A stretch of DNA of 64,000 nucleotides from Atherix ibis (GCA_958298945.1 OY282609.1:66126220-66190219); one strand, 5' to 3'. Shown: positions 11,960 to 22,360, counted from the first letter of the stretch. A program made the numbers and translations. The notes: generated from the sequence alone by a model not told the origin.

Positions 11960-13196
11960 CTACCGATCAGAGACTCTACCTATGTATAGCTGTTATAAAT
12001 ACAGACTTTGTGTTATACTGTTGTCGTTCGATGTAGAAAGGCATACGACAGAATTTGAGTATAAAAAATCATCCTTCCGATTGCGTAGTGCGAAGTTGAC
12101 TGCGCCACTTTTTTATGCAGAACCATTGGATAACAGAAAATGGCATTTCACAGGAATCCCCCATTGCCACTATACTCTTTAACATATACATTAATTCCAT
12201 ACCCACTAACCCCCCCCCCCTCCCTTATATGTTATATTTCCAAAATGTATATGTTATATGCAGATATTATTTCGAATAAATCGCCAATGTACTCTAAGCC
12301 AGATCGGTGGTACTATAACTAAAGTGAAGGCTTAGAGCGAAAACAATGGCTCCGTGATTTCTACAACAAATCTACCATGTTTCAACGTCTGGAGGAAATG
12401 TAGTTGCAGTACAAATGTGTCATCACTAAACCCAGTCTTCTTCCCCGTAGATTTCATGATTGTTTTGTGTATTATCATAATCTGTGAAGGAAGATGAAAT
12501 TTACAGATCAACCAAACTGTTGATAAAATCGATCCTATATAAAGGATGCTTAGTACAATAGTCAGTAGTATCTAAATCAAGGTAAATACTGAGAAAACCC
12601 AACTGATATGTATCAGAAACTCAGCCTAAAGGGAACCCAGAGGAATTGCAAAAAAGAGCAAAGTGTCTATTGAAATCAACGGAGCCAACATTGAGGCAAA
12701 ATCGACATTAAAGTATCTTGGTGTCACTTTTACATCATTACTAAGGTTCCGAACACAGGCTGAATCCAATCTGACTAAAGCACTGAAAGCATTTCTCGGA
12801 TTTTCTTTTTTATTCAAAAGAAAATACTGTCTCTCCCTAAACATTAAATTACTAATGTATAAGCAATTAATTAGACCAATACTCCCATATGGTTTTCCTA
12901 TTTGGTTTTCTATCTCAAAAAGCCAGTTGAATAGGTTGGAAAAATTTGAGAGAAGAATTCTAAGACATTTAGGTTGGAAAAATTTGAGAGAAGAATTCTA
13001 AGTAAATATTACTCAAACAATTCCCTTTATATGAAAGCGAAGATAAGATTATACAGAACATTTCATTAAACTACAATATACAACAACCGAATAATAGTTT
13101 CATACCATATATCCAACGAGCATTACGAATCACTCTTCGTCTGAAACAACGCCAGAACAGGAATGCATTACGGGTAGACAAAACAGCCAGGCCATG
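11960..13196 (+). pseudogene. Jockey-type LINE reverse transcriptase, C-terminal half (broken)
   Basis: Plus-strand readings give, in order: a palm A-box relic (FDVER followed by a decayed segment, about 12018-12060), ILFNIYINSIP just before a C-run, a damaged catalytic box read as YADI instead of YADD (about 12258), and then an open piece at 12663-13001 with KYLGVTF, LMYKQLIRPILPYG and the thumb region. Coding traces continue to about 13190 and, across the inserted mariner, reach a stop codon at once. The element copied itself through an RNA intermediate; this copy has several frame breaks and a ruined active site. Jockey-superfamily assignment is by motif style. Confidence 0.8.
12933..13008 (+). 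repeat. 38-bp tandem duplication inside the Jockey relic
   Basis: The segment beginning AGGTTGGAAAAATTTGAGAG at 12933 recurs at 12971 with no visible change over its ~31-bp shared core. It is a local duplication of LINE coding sequence (a reading around LEKFERRILRHLG), and the second copy ends the frame at 13001. Replication slippage is the usual cause. Confidence 0.9.
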
Positions 13197-13198
13197 TA

Positions 13199-14456
13199 CC
13201 AGGTGTGTAAGCTTAAATCCGCTGTTTGGTCATAGATGGGGTGAGTGTCATATTAAGCTACCATGGGCACGCCATACTTTTTTTTATGAGTTTGACATCT
13301 GTCAACTTTAATCAGTACACATTTTCAGCAATTTCGTACAACAACATAAATTTTTCTTTTGGTAATCATGTCTAGTTTTGTGCCAGAAAAAGAGCATATG
13401 CGGAAAGCTTTGATTTTCTGCTCATTTTGACGAAATCGGCTGCCGAATCGCATCAAATGCTTATGGAGGCCTATGGTGACAATGCTTTATCGGAAACAAC
13501 GTGCCGAGATTGGTTTCGTCGGTTCAAAGATGGCAATTTTGACTTGTGGGACAAGAAGCGTGAAAATCGGCCAAGAAAGGTTGAGGACCATCAATTATAG
13601 GCTCTTTTGGACGAAGACGATACCCAATCACAAAAAATGCTCGCGGAGCAATTGGGTGTTACTCAACCTGCCATTTCCATGCAACTGCGTGCCATGGGGA
13701 AGATTGAAAAGATCGGAAAATGGGTGCCGCATGAATTGAACGATATGCAGATGGAGCGACGCCAAAACACATGCGAAATCTTGCTCGCCAGACAAAAAAG
13801 AAATTCGTTCCTGCATCGGATTGTGACAGGCGATGAAAAGTGGATATATTTCGAGAATCCCGGCCAACCATCAACATCTTCCCCAAGACCAGATCGCTTT
13901 GGACTGAAGACGATGATGTGCGTTTGGTGGGATAAGCAGGGTATCGTCTACTATGAGATGTTGAAACCTGGTGAAATTGTCAATGCCCACCGCTACCACC
14001 AATAACTGATCAAAGTGCACCGTGCTCTGCATGAAAAAAGGACGGATTATCAACAAAGACATGACAAGCTGATTTTTCTCCACGACAACGCACCATCGCA
14101 CATGTCAAAAATGGTCCGAAACTACTTGGAGACATTAAACTGGGAGGTGCTACCCCACCCCGCTTATTCACAAGACCTGGCCCCTTCTGACTACCACCTG
14201 TTTTCGTCGATGGGCCACGCGCTCGCTGAGCAGCACTTCGATTCTTACGAAGACGTCCGAAAATGGCTTGTTGAGTGGTTTGCCTCGAAAGAGAAGGAAT
14301 TTTTTTGGCGTGGTATCCACAAATTGCCCGAGAGATGGAAAAAATATGTAGCTAGTGAGGGCAAGTACTTTGAATAAATTTGTTTTTGCTTTCTATGAAA
14401 AAAACATGTGTTTTTTCTTTGACTAAAAAACAGCGGATTTAAGCTTGTACACCTGG
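13199..14456 (+). mobile_element. Mauritiana-type mariner, copy A, nested at the end of the Jockey LINE
   Basis: A 1258-bp element between TA duplications at 13197-13198 and 14457-14458. The ends CCAGGTGTGTAAGCTTAAAT and its inverted complement match the mauritiana-style CCAGGTGTACAAG ends. The interior carries the family's conserved leader (GGCACGCCATAC, GAGTTTGACATCTGTC) before the ATG at 13368. The insertion lies immediately before the LINE stop codon, so the LINE 3-prime untranslated region continues at 14459. Confidence 0.95.
13368..14377 (+). pseudogene. Mauritiana mariner transposase, copy A
   Basis: The start is MSSFVPEKEH at 13368. The family is strongly like Mos1: WVPHELN linker, IVTGDEKWIYF (first Asp), FLHDNAPSH (second Asp), DLAPSDYHLF (third Asp, 34 residues after the second), and a C-terminus ending GKYFE. 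Lesions: a 1-nt loss after CSF near 13428, a TAG in place of a sense codon at about 13598, loss of the eight or so codons before PGQPSTS at about 13860, and TAA at about 14003. All three catalytic aspartates remain but in separate open pieces. Confidence 0.93.
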
Positions 14457-14458
14457 TA

Positions 14459-14640
14459 ACTAAGTGCCTTCTTAATTTAAGTGTTTCCTTATTTATAAGC
14501 TACTTTTTATCTAGATTTTAAGATAACATTTTAGTTTAGTTTTAATTAATTCACAATTCATTCCATATCAAATTTAGCATAAGATATATGTTTGGCATCT
14601 TACGCATTAATAATATACAAATAAAACATTAAATTTAATA
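14459..14640 (+). other. Jockey LINE 3-prime untranslated region remnant
   Basis: Directly after copy A the sequence restores a stop codon in the LINE frame and continues as about 170 bp of AT-rich non-coding DNA with an AATAAA signal at 14620-14625. I infer the LINE tail from this continuity; its exact end is not visible. From here to 14882 nothing else is recognised. Confidence 0.5.
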
Positions 14641-14884
14641 TTATGTTAGTTATTAACAAACTAAAATAATTAGTTACAAAAAAGAAATAAGAATATAATA
14701 TTGAAATAGGTTTAAATAATAGCCTTAAGACTTAATATTATAGAGACAATGGCCTAGAGATTTTCTAGAGGAATCTAACTTCCGTTACTTGGAGAAATGC
14801 CGATGGGTGTTTACTCCCACTTCATGATGCACAAGATCGTTAATTCAAATGTTATGTAAATCTGCTTGTTAAAATAAAATTGTA

Positions 14885-16160
14885 AAGGGTTTTCGAATAA
14901 GAGTGATATGATTTCTTTTCAAAAAAAGCACACTAATTGTTAAGGAAATTCAAATGTTTTCTATTTAATGTGAAGTGCAATCGATACAATTAAGTTCTGA
15001 ATAAAACGTCATTCAAATGGCCTCCACGACTTCTTTTGCAGGAACGAATACGATGAAGCCAATTTTCGAGCACTTTTTCCACGAAATCAATATTGACTTC
15101 TAAAGCTTGAAGAGAGTTTGGTTTATTGCTAAACATCAATGAATTCAAATAACCCCACAAGAAATAGTCGAATGGTTTTAAATCACAACTTCTTGGAGGC
15201 CATTTAATGTCACAATTTCTTGAAACAATCGAAGCTCCAAACTTTTCTCGCAAAAATTTGGTTGTTGCACGTGCTATGTGGCACGTAGCTCCGTCTTGTT
15301 GGCACCAGATGTTGTCAAGATCAACTTCTTCCAATTTCGGCCATAAAAAGTTGCTTATCAACGATCTACACATATACCGCTCTCCATTGACAGTAACGGT
15401 GTTACCAGGTTAATTTCGAAAGAAGTACGGACCGATGATTCCACCAGACCAAAAACCACACCAAACTGTCAATTTAGGTGAATGTAATGGGTGTTCATAA
15501 ATAATTTTTTTCTTCGCACGAGAATCGACAGTTTTATTTATATACCACACCACTCAGATGAAAGTGAGCCTCATCGAAGAAGATGATTTTCTTAAAAAAA
15601 TCGTTATCGTTTTCAAGTTGTTCCAAGACAAAATCAGCAAATTCACGACGTTTACGGTGGTCCAATGGCTTCAGTTCTTGAGTGATAACAATTTTATACG
15701 GATGCAAGCCCAAATTCTTTCTCAAAATCCGCCAGGTTGTGGTTTGAGACAGTCCCAATTCTTGAGAACGTCTTGGAATCGACAAATTGCGGCATTCAGC
15801 AACACTTGCCTGAACGGCAGCAATATTTTCATTACTTCGAGCGGTTCTTTGTCTTATTGGCACTTGAACATTATGTAAAGAAAATGTACACTGGAAATTT
15901 TTAACAATTCGACGAATAGCGAGCACATTTGGACGATTATTACGACCATAAAATGGCACAAGCGCACGAAAAGTTGCAATTGGTGAACGATTATTTTGAT
16001 AATAAAATTGAATAATTTGTAAATGTTGTTCTTGCGTATGTCTCTCCATGATGAAATTGTAAACATTACTAAATACAATGAAAAAAAATACAGATCATGA
16101 CATATTACAAATGGCCGAAATGTCACTTAGAAATCATATCACTCTTATTGGAAAACCCTA
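14885..16160 (-). mobile_element. Full-length D,D41D-type Tc1/mariner element
   Basis: 1276 bp between TA duplications at 14883-14884 and 16161-16162. The ends are AAGGGTTTTCGAATAAGAG at the left and, inverted, TAGGGTTTTCCAATAAGAG at the right. The pairing continues through GTGATATGATTTCT, giving terminal repeats of about 33 bp. It encodes a transposase on the minus strand. A decayed sister lies at 58410-59674, and a more distant one at 7821-8743. Confidence 0.93.
14990..16049 (-). pseudogene. D,D41D transposase, near complete but interrupted
   Basis: The start MERHTQEQH at 16049 opens a 171-codon piece with two helix-turn-helix regions (SIPRRSQELGLSQTTTWRIL is the clearest) and the first catalytic Asp in IIFFDEAHFHLS. 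A TAA at about 15534 and a frameshift between it and 15400 separate this from the C-terminal piece at 14990-15373. That piece has the second Asp in WCQQDGATCH and the third in LKPFDYFLWGY with 41 residues between them, then the SCKRSRGGH ending. Only a small number of lesions separates it from an open frame, so the insertion is moderately old. Confidence 0.92.
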
Positions 16161-16469
16161 TATATGCATCAGAAAGTCAACAGCAGGGCCAAGGTGTATC
16201 GAACCATCGGTTAATAGTTGCATAAGACTATCGCCGGTAGACTGAATCCTAATCGAAACTGTTCAAAAACCCATCTCTCTTCTCATAAAATCCGGATAGG
16301 AGTAATTTATAGCAACCTTTAATTTTACAATTATCTGTTCCATATTTGAAGAAAAAGTATTATTTTGACACCAACTGGAAAAAAATTCATTTTCTTTATC
16401 ATAAAAATAATTTCATAAATAGGGGCAGATGATGCTTTTACTCGTTATGTCGAGGCTCGTTTAGTATAT

Positions 16470-16880
16470 GGTATAATAGAATAATTCATATGCGCGCACT
16501 AACAAAAGTCTTCGATTATTGGGGCATATAGGGATTCCTGGTAACGAGCGGGCTAATCAGTTGGCAAGAGAAACTCCTCAGCGTCCGTTTCTCACAGCTA
16601 ACCCAAATATGCGCGCACTAACAAAATGACAAAAAAAAATTCTCAAGCATTCGTAGCAAGCCAGACTGGACAACCTAACCGTAATTTTGAACACTAATAG
16701 TGCTCAGAACCCGGATAGGGCAAGCTGTTGTCACCAATAACTTTATATTTAGAAACCATAAACGCGCTATCTGCCAATTCTAGGCGCCCTCCCAACTATC
16801 TCCCACATATTTTAAGCGAATGTTAGCAAAGCAGAATTTTAATTTCAGGTGTGGTTCCTCTCCTTGTGAAACTCCAAAGT
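16470..16880 (+). pseudogene. LINE RNase H fragment
   Basis: Frame starting near 16515 reads LLGHIGIPGNERANQLARETPQ, the conserved C-terminal part of a retroelement RNase H domain (normally W-V-P-G-H-x-G-I-x-G-N-E-x-A-D), which removes RNA from RNA/DNA hybrids. The last catalytic Asp position has become Asn (ERAN for ERAD). A stop follows at about 16628, and the region downstream (to about 16880) gives only scattered matches to the C-terminus of I- or Jockey-like LINEs. A 20-bp exact direct repeat brackets this piece. Confidence 0.7.
16488..16626 (+). repeat. 20-bp exact direct repeat flanking the RNase H piece
   Basis: ATATGCGCGCACTAACAAAA occurs at 16488-16507 and again, identical, at 16607-16626, a 119-bp period. 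The second copy is inside the LINE reading frame. It may be a tandem-duplication remnant or a local repeat of the LINE. Confidence 0.85.
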
Positions 16881-18879
16881 GAAAATAATATGATTAAACA
16901 AACTAATATGCTCCACAAAATTTAATTAAAGCTAACTGATCTAGCTTAGTAACAAAAGAACAGCTTCGAGTAGGGAACCGGTAATGATCCCTCATACGAA
17001 AGTTGAAGTCGCCAGCTGGCCTAATGATCGTGGTACTCTAAACTAACCCCTGTTATATACAAACATATGAGAAATTTTGATTAACTATTAAATATAATAA
17101 AATATGAAATTTTTTTCAAAGCAACCATAGTAATTTTTTTTATAATTAAATTTTCCAAAATTTTTATAAGAAATGTTTGAAAATTTAATATTAATATTTT
17201 TTTTAAAAACTAAAAAAAAAAATATTAATTAAACTAAAAAAGTGAATAAAAAAAAAGTAATATTTAATCAAATTTTAATGCTAAAATTATAGACTGACAT
17301 TTTAACGCCAATGACAGAAAAAATCGATTTCCACTATGACATTTTTGTAAATAAGAATTTTTCGTAGCATAAAAACTTCAATTACATGTGAAGAATTTCT
17401 CTGAAATTTCTATATATAAATTTTATTTACCTAGTAAAGAAAGTTATGATGAAATAAAAATGAAGAAAAAATACGCAAACATGTCTTGATCGTATGAAAG
17501 GCAAATATCAAAATCGATTTACTTTCATTGAATTTTATTTGCAGAAGTAAATGGAAGAAAATTTCACGCCTTTTAAATAAAGTAAACACTTTCCAATATT
17601 CACAACATTTGGAGTATGTGTAACCTGCGTGAGCGTAGAGGGGCGAGGGCTATGTTAGAAAATAACGAAAAATAATTCACTATATAATTGATCGATGGTA
17701 CTATATGAAAGATATTCGGTGTTTTAAGGCTTGAAGTATTTCCTTGGGATCAACAGAATGCGGGTGACAGTTGTGTTCCTGCTACCAAATATGCTACACT
17801 TTATAAATACGGATTAATATATACTCGTATATGATGCTGCTGACATCTGGTAGTGACATATCTACAAGCTAATCAGAAGGAGATAGCACACACACTAGAA
17901 TGTCCTTTTAGTTGTAATTTAATTTTCCATAATGTATACTCATTTTCCCGTATGTCGAACCTTTGACTTATTAGTTCTGGAAAATGCCTAATTCTTCTGT
18001 TTATAAAGTAAATGACAACCTTTTTAGAATTAAGATTTTTATCTTCTTACTTGACCTAATGTTCAAGTAGTGTATCAACTATGAAATCTTTTTGACCATG
18101 TAGACATTTTCTATCTTTATATCAACGAATTTATAAAACTAAGCGGGAAGTTCAGAAAAACGGAATTTGCTCCAATTTATTTTCAACATTTAAACAAATT
18201 AAATAATAATAGAAAAAAAATGCAATTTAATATCCAGAATTCGATTTTAAGACATTTTCTTGGGGCAGTAATTTAATTAAAATACATTAGCATTGGTGGA
18301 AAAGTTCAAAGGTAGAAAATTCGATTTCTATATTAAATATATAATTAAGTGGGAGTATGTACCATAAGTAATGAAATTTTAATTATAACTATTTTATTTG
18401 TTGGTGTTATTAGTAGAACTAATTGCATTAAATATAATGGAATTGATAATGGCGAACGTTCTCTGAAAGTTTTTGTTGGTGACAGTATTTCAATCATCAA
18501 AAGGTTTCCAATTCTGTTCGAGACTTCTTCAGATGATTCTGACAATATTTGATGATAACCAAAAACAAGAACAACTTTTACAAGTGAACAATTGAATTAT
18601 AGAAAATTTATTAGTAGAGATATCAGATGCTTTTGGCGTATTATTTATGCCTTTTATGTACGAAGAGCATATGCGAAGATTGCCAATTTATGAACAAGAA
18701 GTTAATTTAATTTTTAGTTAGTAGATGGAAGCAATTATTTTTTAATACTTAATATTTTTTAACAAATTACTCAAGACTAAAAATTAACGATTACAAACAA
18801 AAGTTGAAAATGTCTTCTATATAACAAAATCTTGCAACAATTTTTTTTAATAATTATAAAATATCAAAAAATGTAAGGT
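16881..18879. other. AT-rich, no gene seen
   Basis: Poly-A/T-rich non-coding DNA with no bounded element. The short frames on both strands at 18345-18552 overlap each other and resemble nothing known. Confidence 0.55.
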
Positions 18880-19300
18880 TTCATCTTGCCCAGTAATGTG
18901 TAACAATGTAGCATCTGACGACGTCTTAGCCAAAAAGTGTAATTTTGGTTGGTTTTGCGGGTGACATTGTGATGATTACTGCCCGTAAACTCCTAGAGAT
19001 CACTCAAACCGCAAGTGACGTGGGGCTGGATCTTGCTAATTAAAAAACTGTATAATACTAGTGATCAGCAAGACAACTAAGGAGACTATCACTCTCACCA
19101 TCGGTAATTGTGATATTAGATCATAATCCTAATTGAGGCATTTACAATCCATCTTGTGCTGAAAACACAAGATGGGTTGTAAATGCCTCAGCAAGGATTA
19201 TGCCTAACAATGAAGGGCTCAGACAAAGCGCCAACGCAAGTGCCTATCCGCATTTCTAGGATATAGTTTACGAATTTCGAGAAGTGATAAAACCGGCATT
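18880..19300 (+). pseudogene. R1-type LINE reverse transcriptase fragment
   Basis: The plus-strand frame from 18951 reads GFAGDIVMITARKLLE, then DVGLDLAN, TKETITLTIGNCDIRS, and after an inserted inverted duplication ASARIMPNNEGLRQS. These are the catalytic and thumb regions of R1-clade reverse transcriptases, in which the active site is FADD; here the first Asp is Gly. A TAA stop follows DLAN. Coding traces are lost by about 19300. Orientation is opposite to the R1-like gag and endonuclease relic at 20433-22360, so the two may be separate insertions. Confidence 0.75.
19119..19205. repeat. Long hairpin (inverted duplication) inside the R1 relic
   Basis: Arms 19134-19158 and 19166-19190 are inverted repeats of 25 bp with one mismatch around a 7-nt loop. 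Weaker pairing extends the arms to about 40 bp (19119 and 19205). The right arm is in-frame R1 coding sequence; the left arm is its inverted copy. Confidence 0.9.
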
Positions 19301-19383
19301 TATTTAGGAATACTGCAAACTTCCGGTCCACATAACTTGTACATAAGTTCATTCTAGACATGAAGTACAAGTTTTGTCTGATG

Positions 19384-20430
19384 CCATTTTCGGACGTCTT
19401 CGTAAGAATCGAAGTGCTGCTCAGCGAGCGAGTGGCCCATCGAAGAAAACAGGTGATAGTCGGAAGGGGCCAGGTCTTGTGAATAAGCGGGGTGGGGTAG
19501 CACCTCCCAGTTGAGTGTCTCCAAGTAGTTTCGGACCATTTGTGACGTGTGCGATGGTGCGTTGTCGTGGAGGAAAATCAGACGCAGAGCACGGTGCAAT
19601 TGATCAGTTGTTGGTGGTAGAAGTGGGCATTGACAGATTCACCAGGTTTCAACATCTCATAGTAGACGATACCCTGCTGATCCTACCAAACGTCTTCCGT
19701 CCGAAGCGATTTGGTCTTGGGGAAGATGTTGATGGTTGGCCGGGATCAACCCACGATTTCTTGAGTTTAGGATTCTCGATATATATCTACTTTTCATCGC
19801 CTGTCACATCTGATACAGGAATAACTTTCTTTTTTTCTGGCGAGCAAGATTTCGCCTGTGTTTTGACGTCGCTCCATCTACCTATCGTTCAATTCATGCG
19901 GCACCCATTTTCCGATCTTTTCAATCATCCTCATGGCACGCAGACACATGGAAATGGCTGGTTGAGTAGCTCCCAATTGCTCCGCGAGCATTTTTTGTGA
20001 TTGGGTATCGTCTTCATCCAAAAGAGTCTGCAATTGATGGTCCTCAACCTTCCTAGGCCGATTTTCACGCTTCTTGTCCCACAAGTCAAAATTGCTGTCT
20101 TTGAACCGACGAAACCAATCTCGGCACGTTGTTTCCCATAAAGCACTGTCACCATAGGCCTCCATAAGCATTCGATATAATTCGGCAGCCGATTTCTTCA
20201 AATTGGAGCAGAAAAGCAGAGCTTCCGCATATGCTCTTTTTCGGGCACAAAACTAGACATGATTACCAACGCGAAAATGTATGTTGTTGTACGAAATTGC
20301 TGATAATGTGCACTGATTAATGTTGACAGATGTCAAACTCATAAAAAAAAGTATGGCGTGCCAATGGTAGCTTAATACGCTGACTCACGCCATCTATGAC
20401 CAAACTGTGGATTTAAGCTTATACACCCGG
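19384..20430 (-). mobile_element. Mauritiana-type mariner, copy B, 3-prime truncated
   Basis: The 5-prime end of the element (minus strand) is intact at 20430 next to TA 20431-20432, with end sequence CCGGGTGTATAAGCTTAAAT. The transposase start is at 20260. The other end is missing: homology stops abruptly at 19384 within the codons for the DVRKWL segment, so the C-terminus and 3-prime terminal repeat are gone. Lesions include a frame break near the start (about 20200), a stop after ELNDR (about 19878) and loss of part of the middle (the YQQRHDK segment). With one end lost it cannot transpose. It inserted in the R1-like endonuclease relic. Confidence 0.92.
19878..20260 (-). pseudogene. Copy B transposase, N-terminal DNA-binding part
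   Basis: Minus-strand coding from the ATG at 20260. After a frame change the open piece 19878-20201 contains KKSAAELYRMLMEAYGDSA, the CRDWFRRFKD helix-turn-helix and the WVPHELN linker. Downstream readings (IVTG region, FLHDNAPSH, DLAPSDYHLF at 19354-19599) are in other frames. All three catalytic regions can be traced or partly traced, but no continuous frame exists. Confidence 0.85.
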
Positions 20431-20432
20431 TA

Positions 20433-21153
20433 AACAACGCTATGGCAGACCTAACGAAGCATTCATATTTCTCACGTATGCAATCATTCCTTTTCACACC
20501 ATCCAGATACTACAAGTATGACTCAATATCGCTACTGAATCTGCAATACACTGACAACTCGATCGCGCCCTTTTTCAATCACACACATACACCACATTCA
20601 TTCATGTACTCCGAGCCAAGAAGAACAGCCATATCCATATCATTAAGTGCAATTACTATTCCTTGTGCTGGTATCGCACCAAACACCGATCTATTGCACG
20701 AATACAGCTCCTGGATCAGAGCAACACAAATACCACTCGCATGCATATATTCACACAGTCCATTTATAACAGTTGACGTATCATTTTCATTTACTTGACA
20801 ACATATGACCTATTCTCCTACAAGCCCTCTCATAGAGAAGCGCGTGCACCGGATACTGCTCCGAATACATCGAATGCGCTTGTAATTGGCAGTTGCGGAA
20901 AACCTCCCCGTTCGGGTAATTCGAAACGAGGTGGTCACTACGACCACACCTACTGCAAAGCCTGTCGCCACTCGGGCAATTATCCCTAATCAAGGCAACT
21001 GCAGCCACAGCCACTCTTGACCAGCTCTTATTCACGAACTGGCAGACACAACCACCCAACAAACAATTTCCTTTCATGCATGAGCCATGCATGAAGCCTC
21101 TCTCTTACCTCTACGATCATATCCTTCTAATTCCCCTTTAAGAAATTCCTGCA
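20433..21153 (-). pseudogene. R1-type LINE: zinc-knuckle end of ORF1 and start of ORF2 endonuclease
   Basis: On the minus strand 21092-20787 contains the end of a gag-like ORF1 with two CCHC zinc knuckles, CSRCGRSDH and a second one based on NCQLQAHS. The final Cys of each is replaced (Tyr), and a third expected Cys is Phe. After it, 20798-20440 reads INGLCEYMHASGICVALIQELY, the N-terminus of an apurinic-type LINE endonuclease with its catalytic QE pair, and further endonuclease-like codons up to a stop. ORF1 binds LINE RNA and ORF2 nicks the target. The relic is cut by copy B at 20430 and by the mariner at 21156. Confidence 0.72.
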
Positions 21154-21155
21154 TA

Positions 21156-22004
21156 CGAGGTCTGTTCAAAAAGTATCGCGAATTTTGAATTTCCGCAGGT
21201 TACGTATATTCGATTTTCGAGTTTTTGTGCCGTTATGTTGGTACTCATGTATCTCACTTATGCCGACAACTTCGGTAATTTGAATGTTCAGTTAATATTT
21301 GACAACCGTTTTGCTTGCACTTGTTTTGGATCGTCTTCGATTTTTGGCCATTCCAAAAAATGGATGAAAGTGTGTTGTTTTTGCCTTAAAACTCGCGCAC
21401 AAGCAACGATGCGTGAGCAGGGGCGTTATCATGGTGCAAAAGCAAATTTTTGTTCTTTCACAAATCCGGGCATTTCTGGCGGATTGCTTCGCGCAACTTG
21501 CGCATAATTTGCAGGTAATATTCCTTACTGACCGTTCTACCCTGTGGCAAGAACTCATGATGCACCACGCCCCTGTAATCGAAGAAAACTGTAAGCAAAA
21601 CCTTCACATTCGACCGAACTTGACGCTTTTTTCGGTCTTGGCTCGTGCGGCTGCTTCCATTAGGATGATTGAGCTTTGGTTTCCACGTCATAACCATAAA
21701 CCCATGATTCGTCACCAGTTATGACCCTCTGGAGCAAATTTGGGTCATCGCGAACAGAGTCCAACAGCTCCTTAGCAATGTTAATGCGATGCTGTTTTTG
21801 GTCGAAATTGAGCAAAAATCAAAGATAAGCCAAAACACGTGCAAGCAAAGCGCTGTCAAAAATTAACTGAACATTCAAAATGGCCGAACTTTTCGGTACA
21901 AGTGGGAGATATGAGTACCAACATAACGCCACAAAAAAATCGAAAATCGAATATACGCAACCCGCGGAAATTCAAAATGCTTAGTACTTTTTGAACTGAC
22001 CTCG
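21156..22004. mobile_element. Mariner derivative with two 5-prime ends head to head
   Basis: 849 bp between TA duplications (21154-21155, 22005-22006). Positions 21156-21370 are the mariner 5-prime end and leader in plus orientation, up to the transposase ATG. Positions 22004 down to 21810 are the same 5-prime end and leader in minus orientation, followed by transposase sequence on the minus strand. The arms are about 215 and 195 bp long and clearly diverged from each other. The 3-prime end of the mariner is absent; at about 21370 minus-strand coding after NNTL joins the inverted leader. The element would form a long snap-back structure when single-stranded. Confidence 0.88.
21371..21809 (-). 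pseudogene. Mariner transposase middle section in the double-5-prime element
   Basis: Minus-strand coding picks up at NFDQKQHRINIAKELLD after a deletion that fuses the leader to the middle of the gene. It covers the first catalytic Asp (VITGDESWVYGYD), the conserved VRSNVKVLLTVFFDYRG block and the second catalytic Asp (HHDNAPAH), and ends after KNNTL at the inversion junction. The DNA-binding domain and the third catalytic Asp are missing. Several frame changes occur between 21458 and 21560. Confidence 0.85.
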
Positions 22005-22006
22005 TA

Positions 22007-22360
22007 TTCTTTATTTTGAGTTTCTGGAGTAGCTCAGCATTGTCATCATTTTTTGGCATGCCGTAGACTATTAGCTTCGGTCTCATCCGCTTAGGTTCAC
22101 ACTGACCTTAGCCAAGTCTTCATACTTACTTAAAAAACTACTCCATCTTTCAATTTCCTCACTCTTTACTAATGGTTCTCCCAGCATCCAGAACCATTTG
22201 CATGACTTTCTCACAACGCCTGATAACACCAATCGGCTGTGGCAGGTCTTTTCTTGGGTTAGAAATCGGCTTCGAACATACCGCGGTAGAGCTTGGTAAA
22301 TTACCACCTTTACTCGGCTCTACGGATCCAGTCGATCGGAAAGTGCTAGGTATAGCCAAG
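22007..22360 (-). pseudogene. R1-type LINE ORF1 (gag-like), upstream part
   Basis: Minus-strand frames include IRRCEKVMQMVLDAGRT, SEEIERWSSFLSKYEDLAKVSV, and MRPKLIVYGMPKNDDNAELLQKL, a pattern typical of the RNA-recognition-like region of R1/Jockey ORF1 proteins (the RPKxIVYxxP string). Removing the mariner plus one TA joins ELLQKLKIKN in phase to the sequence at 21153, so the mariner entered an ORF1 that was then still one reading frame at that point. At least one frame change occurs between 22160 and 22300. Confidence 0.6.

Noticed and set aside
15558..15878. 106-codon plus-strand frame inside the D,D41D element
   Set aside because: Antisense to the transposase; an equivalent shadow appears at 59148-59402 in the sister element, which explains its apparent repetition.
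18345..18552. Pair of mirrored open frames of about 66 codons
   Set aside because: Mutual shadows of similar length with no family resemblance.
20442..20798. 118-codon plus-strand open frame starting MADLTKHS
   Set aside because: It is the opposite strand of the LINE endonuclease relic, whose minus-strand reading has recognisable motifs (VALIQE). Shadow frame.
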